Source: Christiangramia bathymodioli
GTDB taxonomy: Bacteria > Bacteroidota > Bacteroidia > Flavobacteriales > Flavobacteriaceae
Direction: 5' to 3'
DNA: 64,000 nt
NCBI GenBank assembly: GCA_009735695.1
Contig: SRSL01000003.1
Location: 248,001 to 312,000, forward strand
Shown here: positions 55,472-64,000 of the stretch, piece by piece
How the letters are laid out: each line of letters starts with the position of its first letter
Position numbering within the stretch: position 1 is the stretch's first letter
Notes under the pieces: model-generated
What the model saw: only the letters and a program-made list of their open reading frames with translations
What the model was told of the DNA's origin: nothing
Database searches by the model: none
Translations under genes and position numbers: made by a program

Positions 55472-57688
55472 ATGACCGAAGCAGCTATAGCAAAAGAGAA
55501 CAAGCAGATCGCCAGGCAGTATAAGGAACTGCTCAGGATTAGTTATCAAACCCTTACCGATGACGATAAAAAGCTCATCAGGAAGGCATTTGATACGGCT
55601 GTTGATGCCCACAGTGAACAGCGAAGAAAATCGGGTGAAGCCTATATTTTTCATCCTATCGCGGTTGCAAAGATCGTAGCTTCTGAAATTGGCCTGGATG
55701 CCACATCTATCGCTGCAGCTCTGCTTCATGATGTGGTGGAAGATACCCGCTATACGCTGAATGACCTGCGTGAAATGTTTGGCGAGCAGGTTGCCAAGAT
55801 CGTGGACGGGCTAACCAAAATTTCAAACCTGAAAAAGGATAAGGATGTTTCCCTGCAGGCAGAGAACTTCCGAAAAATGCTGCTTACGCTGAACGATGAT
55901 GTTAGGGTGATCATTATTAAGATAGCCGACAGGTTGCACAATATGCAGACCATGGACGCCATGAGACCGGACAAGCAGGTGAAGATCGCTTCAGAAACCC
56001 TTTACATCTACGCTCCCCTTGCCCACCGAATTGGGCTTTACAATATTAAAACCGAATTAGAAGATCTTGGCCTGAAATACACCGAACCGGAGGTATACCA
56101 GGACATCCTGACCAAGATGAAGGAAAGTAAGGAAGAGCAGGATGCCTATATTAAACAATTCACCAAGGTGATCCAGGATTCCCTGGATAAGGAAGATTTT
56201 GATTACGAGATCAAGGGAAGGCCAAAATCGATCTATTCGATAAACCGGAAGATCAAAGCTCAGAATATCAGTTTTGACGAGGTCTACGATAAATTCGCGA
56301 TCCGAATCATTTATAAGAGTGAACCTTCACAGGAGAAATTCCTGGCCTGGAAGATCTATTCCATCGTGACCGATCACTTCAGGCCGAATCCAACACGGCT
56401 ACGAGACTGGATCTCTTCGCCTAAATCAACAGGCTACGAGGCCCTGCACATCACGGTGATGGGACCAAAAGGCAGATGGGTGGAAGTCCAGATACGCAGT
56501 GAGCGAATGAACGAGATCGCTGAAAAAGGATATGCAGCTCACTATAAATACAAGCAGGGAAAACCAAACCAAAAAGAAGAAGGCGGATTTGAAGAATGGG
56601 TTACCCGTTTACAGGAAGCCCTTGAAAATCCAGAGATCAACGCGGTTGATTTCGTAGAGCAGTTCAAACTGAATCTCTATTCCAAGGAGATCTTCGTGTT
56701 TACACCTCAGGGAGACCTGAAATCCCTGCCAAAGGGTTCCACTCCCCTAGATTTTGCTTTCAGTATACATACCGAAATTGGCTTGCATACTCGTGGTGCG
56801 AGAGTAAACCAGAAGCTGGTTCCTTTAAGCCATGAGCTGAAAAGCGGTGACCAGGTTGAGATCATAACTTCAGAAAGTGCGAAACCGAATATCAACTGGC
56901 TGGATTATGCCAATACCGCCAGAGCCCGTGCAAAGATCAAATCTTCGCTCAAGGAAGAAAAAAAAGAGATCGCCGAAGAAGGGAAGGCTATCCTGGCAAG
57001 AAAACTAAAGGCACAGAAGATACAGTTCAACGAAAAATCGATCAACGAACTGGTGCTGTTCTTCAATCTGAAAACCAGCCTGGATCTTTTTTATCGAGTT
57101 GGTATTGGTAAAATAGACAACCAGATGCTTAAGGATTTTGCGAGCTCTCGTAGCAATGCTCTGGTTAGTTATTTTAAGAATAAGATCCGTAGTAAATCTT
57201 CGGTTTCTACTGAAGTCCACAAAGAAGAAATCACGGCTAAATATGACCAGCTGGTCTTCGGAAAAGAGGAAGAGAAACTGGAATACAAACTTTCTAATTG
57301 CTGCAACCCGATCCCGGGCGATAACGTATTCGGATTTATTTCAGTAAACGACGGAATAAAGGTTCATAAAAAGGACTGCCCGAATGCGCTTCAGCTTCAA
57401 AGCAATTATGCCTACCGCATCATACAGGCGAAATGGATAGACAGTTCGCAGCAGGATTTCGTGGCAGTTATTAAACTACAGGGAATAGACAATATCGGGC
57501 TGGTGAGCGAGGTGACCCAGGAGATCTCCAGCAACATGCATGTGAACATGAAGAACCTTAATTTTGACAGTTCAGACGGGATCTTTAGCGGACGCATTAC
57601 CCTGGTGGTAAAGAATAACAATATCCTGAATACCATCATTCAGAGACTGAAAAAAATTAACGGGATAGACAAGGTAAGCCGTGAATAA
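55472..57688 (+). CDS. Bifunctional (p)ppGpp synthetase/hydrolase (Rel/SpoT)
   Basis: Stringent-response enzyme, 738 aa. Order of domains: HD hydrolase with HDVVEDTRY (about 90), KIADRLHNMQTM (about 150); RelA/SpoT synthetase with KGRPKSIYSINRK (about 250) and a YEALHITVMG region (about 328); TGS domain (about 405-465); a helical and zinc-finger-like segment with NCCNPIPGD (about 610); and a C-terminal ACT domain (about 660-735). Both activities look intact. Confidence 0.96.
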   Translation: MTEAAIAKENKQIARQYKELLRISYQTLTDDDKKLIRKAFDTAVDAHSEQRRKSGEAYIFHPIAVAKIVASEIGLDATSIAAALLHDVVEDTRYTLNDLREMFGEQVAKIVDGLTKISNLKKDKDVSLQAENFRKMLLTLNDDVRVIIIKIADRLHNMQTMDAMRPDKQVKIASETLYIYAPLAHRIGLYNIKTELEDLGLKYTEPEVYQDILTKMKESKEEQDAYIKQFTKVIQDSLDKEDFDYEIKGRPKSIYSINRKIKAQNISFDEVYDKFAIRIIYKSEPSQEKFLAWKIYSIVTDHFRPNPTRLRDWISSPKSTGYEALHITVMGPKGRWVEVQIRSERMNEIAEKGYAAHYKYKQGKPNQKEEGGFEEWVTRLQEALENPEINAVDFVEQFKLNLYSKEIFVFTPQGDLKSLPKGSTPLDFAFSIHTEIGLHTRGARVNQKLVPLSHELKSGDQVEIITSESAKPNINWLDYANTARARAKIKSSLKEEKKEIAEEGKAILARKLKAQKIQFNEKSINELVLFFNLKTSLDLFYRVGIGKIDNQMLKDFASSRSNALVSYFKNKIRSKSSVSTEVHKEEITAKYDQLVFGKEEEKLEYKLSNCCNPIPGDNVFGFISVNDGIKVHKKDCPNALQLQSNYAYRIIQAKWIDSSQQDFVAVIKLQGIDNIGLVSEVTQEISSNMHVNMKNLNFDSSDGIFSGRITLVVKNNNILNTIIQRLKKINGIDKVSRE

Positions 57689-57693
57689 ACTTA

Positions 57694-57701
57694 TACCTTT
57701 G
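57694..57701 (+). promoter_or_regulatory. fur promoter -7 element
   Basis: TACCTTTG matches TAnnTTTG exactly and lies 11 bases before the fur ATG, so the leader is very short. The usual -33 TTG is not seen. Confidence 0.5.
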
Positions 57702-57712
57702 CAGAGCAAATT

Positions 57713-58168
57713 ATGAGCAAAAAAGTCGTAAATAAGAACGACCAGGCGGTCGTTAAGAACGTTTTCACCAAATATCTTGAAGAGAAGGGGCATCGAAAGA
57801 CACCTGAAAGGTTCGCCATACTTCAGGAGATCTATAATGCCGATGATCATTTCGATATAGAGTCGCTCTACATCAAAATGAAGAACAAAAAGTACCGGGT
57901 GAGTCGCGCGACGCTCTATAATACCATAGAATTATTGCTGGAATGCGGACTGGTAAGAAAACACCAGTTCGGGCAAAATCAGGCTCAATATGAAAAGTCT
58001 TATTTTGACCGCCAGCACGATCATATCATACTTACCGATACCGGGGAGGTCATTGAGTTTTGCGATCCACGAATTCAAAGTATCAAGCAAACTATCGAAG
58101 AGGTCTTCGATATCGAGATCAAAAAACACTCCTTATATTTTTACGGCAACAAAAAATCAACTAACTAA
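57713..58168 (+). CDS. Fur-family transcriptional regulator
   Basis: A 151-aa metalloregulator. An N-terminal winged helix (about 15-85) holds [15 protein letters not shown] and [21 protein letters not shown] (residues 63-83, recognition helix). The dimerisation domain has the metal cluster region [22 protein letters not shown] (residues 102-123) with HDH and the following E/C. The C-terminal CxxC of many Fur proteins is absent. Iron, zinc or peroxide sensing cannot be told apart. purA follows 11 bases later. Confidence 0.92.
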   Translation: MSKKVVNKNDQAVVKNVFTKYLEEKGHRKTPERFAILQEIYNADDHFDIESLYIKMKNKKYRVSRATLYNTIELLLECGLVRKHQFGQNQAQYEKSYFDRQHDHIILTDTGEVIEFCDPRIQSIKQTIEEVFDIEIKKHSLYFYGNKKSTN

Positions 58169-58179
58169 GTTTATAATTC

Positions 58180-59451
58180 ATGGCAGTAGATTTACTACTT
58201 GGTCTTCAATGGGGTGACGAAGGAAAAGGCAAAATAGTCGACGTCCTCACCACCAAATACGATATTATTGCACGTTTTCAGGGAGGTCCCAATGCCGGGC
58301 ATACTCTGGAATTCGACGGGCAAAAACATGTTTTACATACCATCCCTTCCGGGATCTTTCATGACGAGAGTGTAAACCTTGTTGGTAACGGGGTGGTAAT
58401 AGATCCAGTGATCTTTAAAAAAGAGCTGGACAATCTGGCGAAGCACAATATCGATTACAAATCGAAATTGTTCATCTCCAGAAAAGCGCATCTCATCCTT
58501 CCTACTCATCGCCTTCTTGACGCCGCTTCTGAAGCTGCCAAGGGAAAAGCTAAAATAGGTTCTACTTTAAAGGGAATAGGTCCTACTTATATGGACAAGA
58601 CCGGAAGAAATGGTTTAAGGGTTGGTGACCTGGAGATGGATGACTGGAAAGAAAAGTATCGCAACCTTGCTGATAAGCATGAAAAGATGATCTCTTTCTA
58701 CGATGTGGACGTCCAGTATAATCTTAAAGAGCTGGAAAAGGAATTCTGGGCAGCTGTAGAAACCTTAAAAGAATTAAAGTTCATAGACAGTGAACAGTAC
58801 CTTCATGAAGCCATGAAGAACGGAAAAAGCATTCTGGCAGAAGGCGCCCAGGGATCATTGCTGGACATCGATTTTGGAACCTATCCATTCGTAACTTCAT
58901 CGAATACCACCGCAGCCGGAGCCTGTACAGGGCTTGGAGTTGCACCAAGAGATATCGGGGAGGCGTATGGAATTTTCAAGGCTTACACAACAAGAGTGGG
59001 TAGCGGCCCCTTCCCTACCGAACTTTTTGATGAAGTTGGAGAAACTATGGGACGCGTAGGTAATGAATTTGGAGCGACTACCGGAAGGAAAAGAAGATGT
59101 GGATGGCTGGACCTGGTTGCATTGAAATATGCCGTCCAGGTTAACGGGATCACCCAGCTTATCATGATGAAAGGCGATGTGCTTAGTGGCTTTAAAACGC
59201 TAAAGGTTTGTACTGCTTATAAATACAAGGGAGAGACCATCAAACATCTTCCGTACAATATTGAGCCGGAGAACCTGGAACCCGTATATACCGAAGTAAA
59301 GGGATGGAAAGAAGATCTTACAAAAATGACCGATGCCACTTCGCTTCCAAAAGAATTCAATGATTATGTTGATTTTCTCGAAAAGGAACTTGAGGTACCA
59401 ATTAAAATGGTTTCGGTTGGACCAGACCGTACTCAAACCATCATTCGATAA
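58180..59451 (+). CDS. purA: Adenylosuccinate synthetase
   Basis: Converts IMP, aspartate and GTP to adenylosuccinate in purine synthesis. The 423-aa protein has the N-terminal loop LLGLQWGDEGKGKIVD (about 6-21), GNGVVIDP, GAQGSLLDIDFGTYPFVTSS (about 227-246), and GATTGRKRRCGWLD (about 300-313). Full length, cotranscribed with fur. Confidence 0.97.
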   Translation: MAVDLLLGLQWGDEGKGKIVDVLTTKYDIIARFQGGPNAGHTLEFDGQKHVLHTIPSGIFHDESVNLVGNGVVIDPVIFKKELDNLAKHNIDYKSKLFISRKAHLILPTHRLLDAASEAAKGKAKIGSTLKGIGPTYMDKTGRNGLRVGDLEMDDWKEKYRNLADKHEKMISFYDVDVQYNLKELEKEFWAAVETLKELKFIDSEQYLHEAMKNGKSILAEGAQGSLLDIDFGTYPFVTSSNTTAAGACTGLGVAPRDIGEAYGIFKAYTTRVGSGPFPTELFDEVGETMGRVGNEFGATTGRKRRCGWLDLVALKYAVQVNGITQLIMMKGDVLSGFKTLKVCTAYKYKGETIKHLPYNIEPENLEPVYTEVKGWKEDLTKMTDATSLPKEFNDYVDFLEKELEVPIKMVSVGPDRTQTIIR

Positions 59452-59456
59452 TTAAA

Positions 59457-59478
59457 AAAGCCCTCAAATGAGGGCTTT
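59457..59478. terminator. Bidirectional terminator after purA
   Basis: AAAGCCCTC/GAGGGCTTT stem (59457-59465 and 59470-59478) flanked by A and T runs, between convergent purA and the ferritin-like gene. Confidence 0.9.
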
Positions 59479-59502
59479 CTTTTACCAATTTATTTCTCTT
59501 TT

Positions 59503-60354
59503 TCAATTATCATCTTCATTAACGATAAACAGGCTGGCGATCGCTGCTGCGGTTTCGGCGGAAATCGGCTCATCAAAAGCTTCGCTTACAGCATCTGAAA
59601 CATTGCCCACGATATCATTTTCGTAAGTTAAACCGGTGAGATCCACACCGCCCTGGGTCACATTGTCCTCTCCATCATATACGGCCTGGGTTGCTTCCGG
59701 CATTCCATCACCTCTCATACTTCCGGTGATCCATCCTTTCAACCCTCTGATTCTTCTCACTTCTGAAGCATGGCGCGCCTCTACCGAGTGGATCTGCAAG
59801 GCAGGTTCCAGGAATGGAGTTCCCATCAGGTTAGTGGCCTGGCCTTTGTAGGCTCTTACGCCTGTATCTTCGAAAGCCTGCGCCAGCGCGAGCAATTGTG
59901 CCATGGCGGTTTCCTGTCCAATTCCATTCTCATTGAACGGATCAAAAGCTCCATCAGCGGTGAAATCGAAAGTAGGCTTTTCCACTGGGGTCGCACCGGC
60001 ATTAGTTAAACCGGCAACCAGGAAATCAACATGAGCCGACTCATGTTTTGATATTTGCATAAAGGCGGTTTCGGCACGCGAACCACCTTCTAGAACTCCA
60101 GAATCCAGGGCCATCAGATAAAATTCGGCTTCAAGATATTCCAGGGTAAGTGCCAGCTGCAGGGCATCTACCGGCGAATTTTCCTGAAAGAAAGCAGCTG
60201 CTTTTGCCTTGCTGGTAGCCAATCCAAACGGGATGGCAGCAACAGCCGCCTTTTTACCAAAACTTGATAATGTATTGAACATCTCCCTTCTGGAAGTAGT
60301 TTTTGTGGTTAATTTTTCAGATGTAAAATCATCCAGTAATTTTATAATACTCAT
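59503..60354 (-). CDS. Exported ferritin-like domain protein
   Basis: A 283-aa protein with a twin-arginine-like leader (TTSRREMFNTLSSFGKKAAV, about 18-37) and a ferritin-like four-helix domain (about 55-225). Iron-binding-type residues appear in ALTLEYLEAEFYL, ISKHESAHVDFLV (near 100) and VEARHASEVRRIRG. The family (Ferritin_2) often gives desiccation-related or periplasmic proteins; metal use is unproved. It follows a second ferritin-like gene 30 bases downstream and is its likely operon partner. Confidence 0.87.
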   Translation of the reverse strand: MSIIKLLDDFTSEKLTTKTTSRREMFNTLSSFGKKAAVAAIPFGLATSKAKAAAFFQENSPVDALQLALTLEYLEAEFYLMALDSGVLEGGSRAETAFMQISKHESAHVDFLVAGLTNAGATPVEKPTFDFTADGAFDPFNENGIGQETAMAQLLALAQAFEDTGVRAYKGQATNLMGTPFLEPALQIHSVEARHASEVRRIRGLKGWITGSMRGDGMPEATQAVYDGEDNVTQGGVDLTGLTYENDIVGNVSDAVSEAFDEPISAETAAAIASLFIVNEDDN

Positions 60355-60384
60355 AATAATGTTTTTTTCGGGTTATAGGTAGGA

Positions 60385-61176
60385 TTAGGATCCGGTCATT
60401 GGTTCTGGTAGATCATTGGCCGTGAATTCAGTGGTAATGAATCCACCGGCAATTTCAAATACCTCAGATGGATCATAAGCCAGGTCTAAGCCGTTCTCAT
60501 CAATAATATCGTCCCCGGCAAAATCGGCCGAATCAGGATCAATCAAGGATCTGATCGCCGAAGCATGTCTCGCTTCTACTGAAACGATCTTCCCGGCAAG
60601 TAGCAAATAGGTCTCATCAGCAATACGGTCTCCCGCGCCGTTGTAGGCACCTACCCCGGTATCTTCCAAAGCCATGGCAGTTGCAAGAACCGAATCCCTG
60701 CTGTCGAAATCAACAGAAGAAAAATCAAATTCAAGATCGGGTAATGTATTTTCCTCTCCTGCGGCTGCAGTAATGGCGGCCTTGAAAAAATCCCTGTGAA
60801 TTACTTCATGATTGTAAAGGTCGTCCATAAGAGCTTGCTCCTCTGTTGGAGCACCGCTATAGTAGCCTCCCTCTCTTACACGAGTATAGAATTCCGCTTC
60901 CAGTTGCTCCAATGCATAGGCATAATTAAGAATACCCACATCGCCGCTACCAAGATCAAATACCGGATCTGGTTCAGGATCAGGTTCAGGATCAGGATCT
61001 GGTCTTCCTACTTCTCCACCTGGATCAAACATATCATCTTCACTACAGGCATACAGTAAAAAGCTGGAACCGGCTAAACCGAGTCCGCCTAACTTAATGA
61101 ATTTCCTACGTGTATTCTTTTTCGAATTTTTGGAAGATGCTTCAAGAACATCCACCTTCACTAGGGGTTTTTTCAT
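60385..61176 (-). CDS. Exported ferritin-like lipoprotein
   Basis: Starts MKKPLVKVDVLEA at 61176; the extra codons to 61197 are less likely. The leader has a Tat motif TRRKFIKLGGLGLAG followed by a lipobox LLYAC, so the protein is a Tat-exported lipoprotein. A PDPEPDP-type low-complexity linker (about 60-80) precedes the ferritin-like domain with LEQLEAEFYTRV, YNHEVIHRDFF and VEARHASAIRS. Pairing with a second member suggests a heteromeric complex or shared job, which is inference. Confidence 0.86.
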   Translation of the reverse strand: MKKPLVKVDVLEASSKNSKKNTRRKFIKLGGLGLAGSSFLLYACSEDDMFDPGGEVGRPDPDPEPDPEPDPVFDLGSGDVGILNYAYALEQLEAEFYTRVREGGYYSGAPTEEQALMDDLYNHEVIHRDFFKAAITAAAGEENTLPDLEFDFSSVDFDSRDSVLATAMALEDTGVGAYNGAGDRIADETYLLLAGKIVSVEARHASAIRSLIDPDSADFAGDDIIDENGLDLAYDPSEVFEIAGGFITTEFTANDLPEPMTGS

Positions 61177-61384
61177 AATTTTTGATTTTAGTTTCATAGA
61201 AACTTACGATAGTATGTGAGCTTCGGTTTTATTTAAATAGTTAAGGTTTTCCCAAACAGGTTGTATTTTGGGAAAAATTGGACCTTTATTCTGATAATTT
61301 AAGTTGAAATTAACGTCTGCTTCCAGTTCTATTTGTTTTTCAGCTTAATACATATCGAAATCATTACTGGTAATTTCATTACTT

Positions 61385-63208
61385 TTGAAAAAAAATCCAG
61401 GCTTGTTTAAATCCCTCTATATCATAATTTGCCTCCTTCTGCCGGTTGCTCTTATTTCGCAAACCCAGGAAATCGACTTTAAATCTGATAGAAATATTCA
61501 GAATGAAGCCAGATATCCCGGCGCCTTTATTCTAAGCAGCGTGGAAAACCAGGTATATTTCAATCATGACGGGATCGAGGTCTGGTGTGATAATGCGGTT
61601 TTTTATAAGGAGGCCAACTTTTTTAAAGCCTACGGAAACATCCGGATGAAGCAGGGCGACACGGTAAGTATGACCAGCAATTACGCTGAATATAACGGGA
61701 ATACTGAATTTGCCTTTGCCAGCGGAAAGGTTCGTATGGAACGACCAGACACCACACTGGAAACCGATAGTCTCTTTTTTAACCGGGTTAATCAGCAGGC
61801 CTTTTACAGGAGCGGCGGCAAGGTTACCGATACCGCAAGTGTCCTTACCAGTCGTATTGGCAGGTATTATATGAAGGAGAACAAATACAGTTTTATTAAT
61901 AATGTAAAAGTCACCAATCCTGAATACACCATTGATTCCGAACAACTTGATTTTTATTCAGAAACAGGACATACTTACCTTTACGGGCCCTCAACCATAA
62001 AAGGAGAAAGCAGCACGGTTTATTGCGAAAGAGGATTTTATGATACCCGGGAAGATCGCGGATATTTCGTCAAAAACTCCCAGATCAATTACGACAATCG
62101 CATTCTAAAAGGTGACAGTCTATACTTCAACAGGGAAAACAGTTTTGCTTCTGCTACCAATAATATCAGGGTGATCGATACCATCAACAACAGCAGGGTC
62201 ACCGGGCATTATGCAGAGGTTTTTCGGGACAAGGATTCGGTTTTTATAACCAAAAGAGCCCTGGCAGCGAGCCTTCAGGACCGGGACACTTTGTTTATTC
62301 ACAGTGATACCATCATGATCACGGGCAAACCCGAAAAAAGAGTGATTCGCGGCTTTTATGATGTGCGGATCTTCAAGGAAGACCAGACCGGTGAAAATGT
62401 GATGAGCGGAAGAAGCGACTCGATCTACTCTGACCAGCAAACCGGCCTTACCAAACTCATTACTTTAAACAGTAGTAAAAAGCCCGTCTTGTGGTCTGGA
62501 AATAATCAAATGACTGGCGACAGCATTCATCTTCTAAGCAATCCAAAAACCGAACAACTGGATTCCATGCTGGTCTTTGACAATGCTTATCTCATTCAGA
62601 AAGACAGTATAGAAGGATATAACCAGGTGAAGGGAAAAATACTCACAGGCTATTTTCAGGATAATGAACTAAACGAAGTGGTGATCAATAAAAATACGCA
62701 GACGCTGCACTATATGAGAAATAGTGAAAATGAATTGATCGGTATTAATAAAACCCTGGCCAGTTCTATCAGGATCCTCTTCGAAGAACAACAGATACAG
62801 GATGTTTATTATTACAACCAGGTAGATGGCAGTCTTAGCCCTCAGGATCAGTTTCCGCCGAATGAATTGCGACTGGAAGGCTTCAATTGGCGTGGAGAAG
62901 AACGCATTCTAAGCAAGGAAGGCCTTTTTGAGGGCAAACCAGAACCAGAACTCCCCAGGATTCAGGGCATTCCGTTACCCGATGAACCCGACGAATTCTT
63001 CGAAGAGCGAGAAGAGGAAGATGAAATGCTTCTTAACGAGAATTCCAGGTTAAAACCATCTATCCTGCAAAACCGGGAAGCCGACAGCCTCAGGTTCAAA
63101 AATGAAAAGGTACTGGACAGCCTTAATCCAGATACCCAGAAAGAGAAGCTCAAAAAAGACATTGAGAACCTTGAAAAGGCTAATTCCCAGACCAAGAAAG
63201 ATACATAG
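61385..63208 (+). CDS. OstA/LptA-like outer membrane biogenesis protein
   Basis: A 607-aa exported protein, TTG start, signal peptide 1-26 (ending ALISQ). The body is built of repeated beta-strand turns typical of the OstA/LptA jelly-roll used in lipopolysaccharide transport (for example GNIRMKQGDTVSMTSNYAEY near 80 and GDSLYFNRENSFASATNNIR near 245). The C-terminal 90 residues are acidic and proline-rich and may be disordered. Longer than typical LptA; Bacteroidetes forms of this length are known. It overlaps no other gene and ends just before the aminotransferase. Confidence 0.85.
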   Translation: MKKNPGLFKSLYIIICLLLPVALISQTQEIDFKSDRNIQNEARYPGAFILSSVENQVYFNHDGIEVWCDNAVFYKEANFFKAYGNIRMKQGDTVSMTSNYAEYNGNTEFAFASGKVRMERPDTTLETDSLFFNRVNQQAFYRSGGKVTDTASVLTSRIGRYYMKENKYSFINNVKVTNPEYTIDSEQLDFYSETGHTYLYGPSTIKGESSTVYCERGFYDTREDRGYFVKNSQINYDNRILKGDSLYFNRENSFASATNNIRVIDTINNSRVTGHYAEVFRDKDSVFITKRALAASLQDRDTLFIHSDTIMITGKPEKRVIRGFYDVRIFKEDQTGENVMSGRSDSIYSDQQTGLTKLITLNSSKKPVLWSGNNQMTGDSIHLLSNPKTEQLDSMLVFDNAYLIQKDSIEGYNQVKGKILTGYFQDNELNEVVINKNTQTLHYMRNSENELIGINKTLASSIRILFEEQQIQDVYYYNQVDGSLSPQDQFPPNELRLEGFNWRGEERILSKEGLFEGKPEPELPRIQGIPLPDEPDEFFEEREEEDEMLLNENSRLKPSILQNREADSLRFKNEKVLDSLNPDTQKEKLKKDIENLEKANSQTKKDT

Positions 63209-63209
63209 A

Positions 63210-64000
63210 TTGAAAGAAGATTTTTTAAAATATCAGGCCCAAACAACTCCACATCCGTTAGGCCTTGAAGTGGAGCGCGCTAGCGGTTCTTATATTTATA
63301 CCACCGATGGCAGGGCACACCTTGATTTTGTAGCCGGTGTTTCGGCCTGCAGCCTGGGACATTCACACCCAAAAGTGGTGGCTGCGATTACCGAACAGGC
63401 GCAGAAATATCTGCATGTAATGGTTTATGGTGAATATGCACAACAACCAGCAGTGGAATTGACCAAATTGCTGGCCAGGCATTTTCCGCAGCCATTGGAA
63501 AAGACCTACCTCGTCAATTCAGGGACCGAAGCTATTGAAGGCGCCCTGAAACTGGCCAGAAGAGCAACAGGCCGAACCGTGATCATTGCTGCTAAACAGG
63601 CCTATCATGGTAACACCATGGGGTCGCTTAGTCTTATGGATTTTGAAGAACGCGTAAAACCCTTCAGGCCGCTTATCGGGGATATTTCCTTTCTTGAATT
63701 CAATAATGAGAAAGATCTTCAGAAAATATCGAATAAAACAGCTGCTGTTATTTTAGAGACTATACAGGGAGGTGCAGGCTTTATCATGCCTGAAAATGCT
63801 TACCTGAAAAAGGTAAAAGCGCGGTGCGAAGAAACCGGTGCCTTGCTTATACTGGACGAGATTCAACCTGGCTTCGGAAGAACCGGAAAACTGTTCGGGT
63901 TTGAAAATTTCGAGGTAGTGCCAGACATCGTGGTGATGGGTAAGGGCATGGGCGGAGGCCTCCCTATCGGCGCTTTTTCAGCTTCAGGAGAAGTGATGGA
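63210..64000 (+). CDS. Class III aminotransferase, truncated by window end
   Basis: The first 263 codons of a PLP-dependent aminotransferase of the acetylornithine/aspartate-aminotransferase-like group, TTG start, one base after the OstA-like stop. Visible signs: LDFVAGVSACSLGHSHPKVV (about 31-50), NSGTEAIEGALKLARRATGR, AYHGNTMGSLSLM, LDEIQPGFGRTGKLF and GKGMGGGLPIGAF, whose Lys should carry PLP. The protein continues past position 64000. Substrate not certain. Confidence 0.9.
   Translation, partial: MKEDFLKYQAQTTPHPLGLEVERASGSYIYTTDGRAHLDFVAGVSACSLGHSHPKVVAAITEQAQKYLHVMVYGEYAQQPAVELTKLLARHFPQPLEKTYLVNSGTEAIEGALKLARRATGRTVIIAAKQAYHGNTMGSLSLMDFEERVKPFRPLIGDISFLEFNNEKDLQKISNKTAAVILETIQGGAGFIMPENAYLKKVKARCEETGALLILDEIQPGFGRTGKLFGFENFEVVPDIVVMGKGMGGGLPIGAFSASGEVM

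Noticed and set aside
1-64000. CRISPR array
   Set aside because: No regular repeat-spacer series with 25-40 base repeats was seen; the tandem repeats found have long or no spacers and no Cas genes nearby.

Overview
The window is chromosomal DNA from a member of the Bacteroidetes, most likely a marine Flavobacteriaceae of the Gramella/Christiangramia type. The evidence is a SusC/SusD pair, the gliding-associated lipoprotein isomerase GldI, a two-gene methylmalonyl-CoA mutase, the block parA-parB-DUF5683-dapB-lepB-wbqC, and promoters of the Bacteroidetes form TAnnTTTG with no Shine-Dalgarno sequences. The genus is inferred from general resemblance and not tested.

Region 1 (1-4853, minus strand) is a SusC-like TonB-dependent receptor followed directly by its SusD-like lipoprotein and a terminator. 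Region 2 (about 5.7-20.24 kb) is an integrated genomic island. It ends in the 3' part of a tRNA-Pro(TGG) gene at 20226-20300, beside a tyrosine recombinase. An 18-bp copy of the tRNA 3' end lies at the far border (5685-5702), and a 20-bp direct repeat lies just inside each end. A third, decayed tRNA-end copy at 5511-5527 suggests repeated use of the site. Cargo: a very AT-rich giant YobI-like membrane P-loop NTPase with an XRE regulator (candidate defence locus); a lone HEPN-like gene; a 1.3-kb non-coding block with large inverted repeats and iteron-like motifs; and a chromate/oxidative-stress module (SOD, ChrA, a broken LamG/DUF1080-like gene, a DUF1259 lipoprotein) preceded by a frameshifted outer-membrane barrel gene and a two-component system.

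Region 3 (20.3-64 kb) is mostly core genome. It holds a PQQ-type sugar dehydrogenase with a cytochrome c; udk-divIC-mutA-mutB, then a dienoyl-CoA-reductase-like SDR; an M16 protease; parA-parB-DUF5683-dapB-lepB-wbqC; a minus-strand block (EEP hydrolase, two rhomboids, mutL, a small membrane protein, ribH, a TPR protein) divergent from recF-lipoprotein-DUF721; ndk; nrnA-gldI-cyclophilin/FKBP fusion; pepD divergent from a DUF3810 gene; an amidohydrolase-like protein without its usual metal site; a tRNA/rRNA methyltransferase; a Ste24 protease; a Rel/SpoT protein, Fur and purA; two ferritin-like exported proteins; an OstA/LptA-like protein; and the start of a class III aminotransferase that runs off the window.

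Intergenic repeats are prominent: ~135-bp repeats carrying the tRNA-Pro 5' end (20291-20570), ~232-bp repeats (45031-45655), 60-bp repeats (53160-53320) and a heptanucleotide array (27095-27250). Three of these share a short REP-like core.
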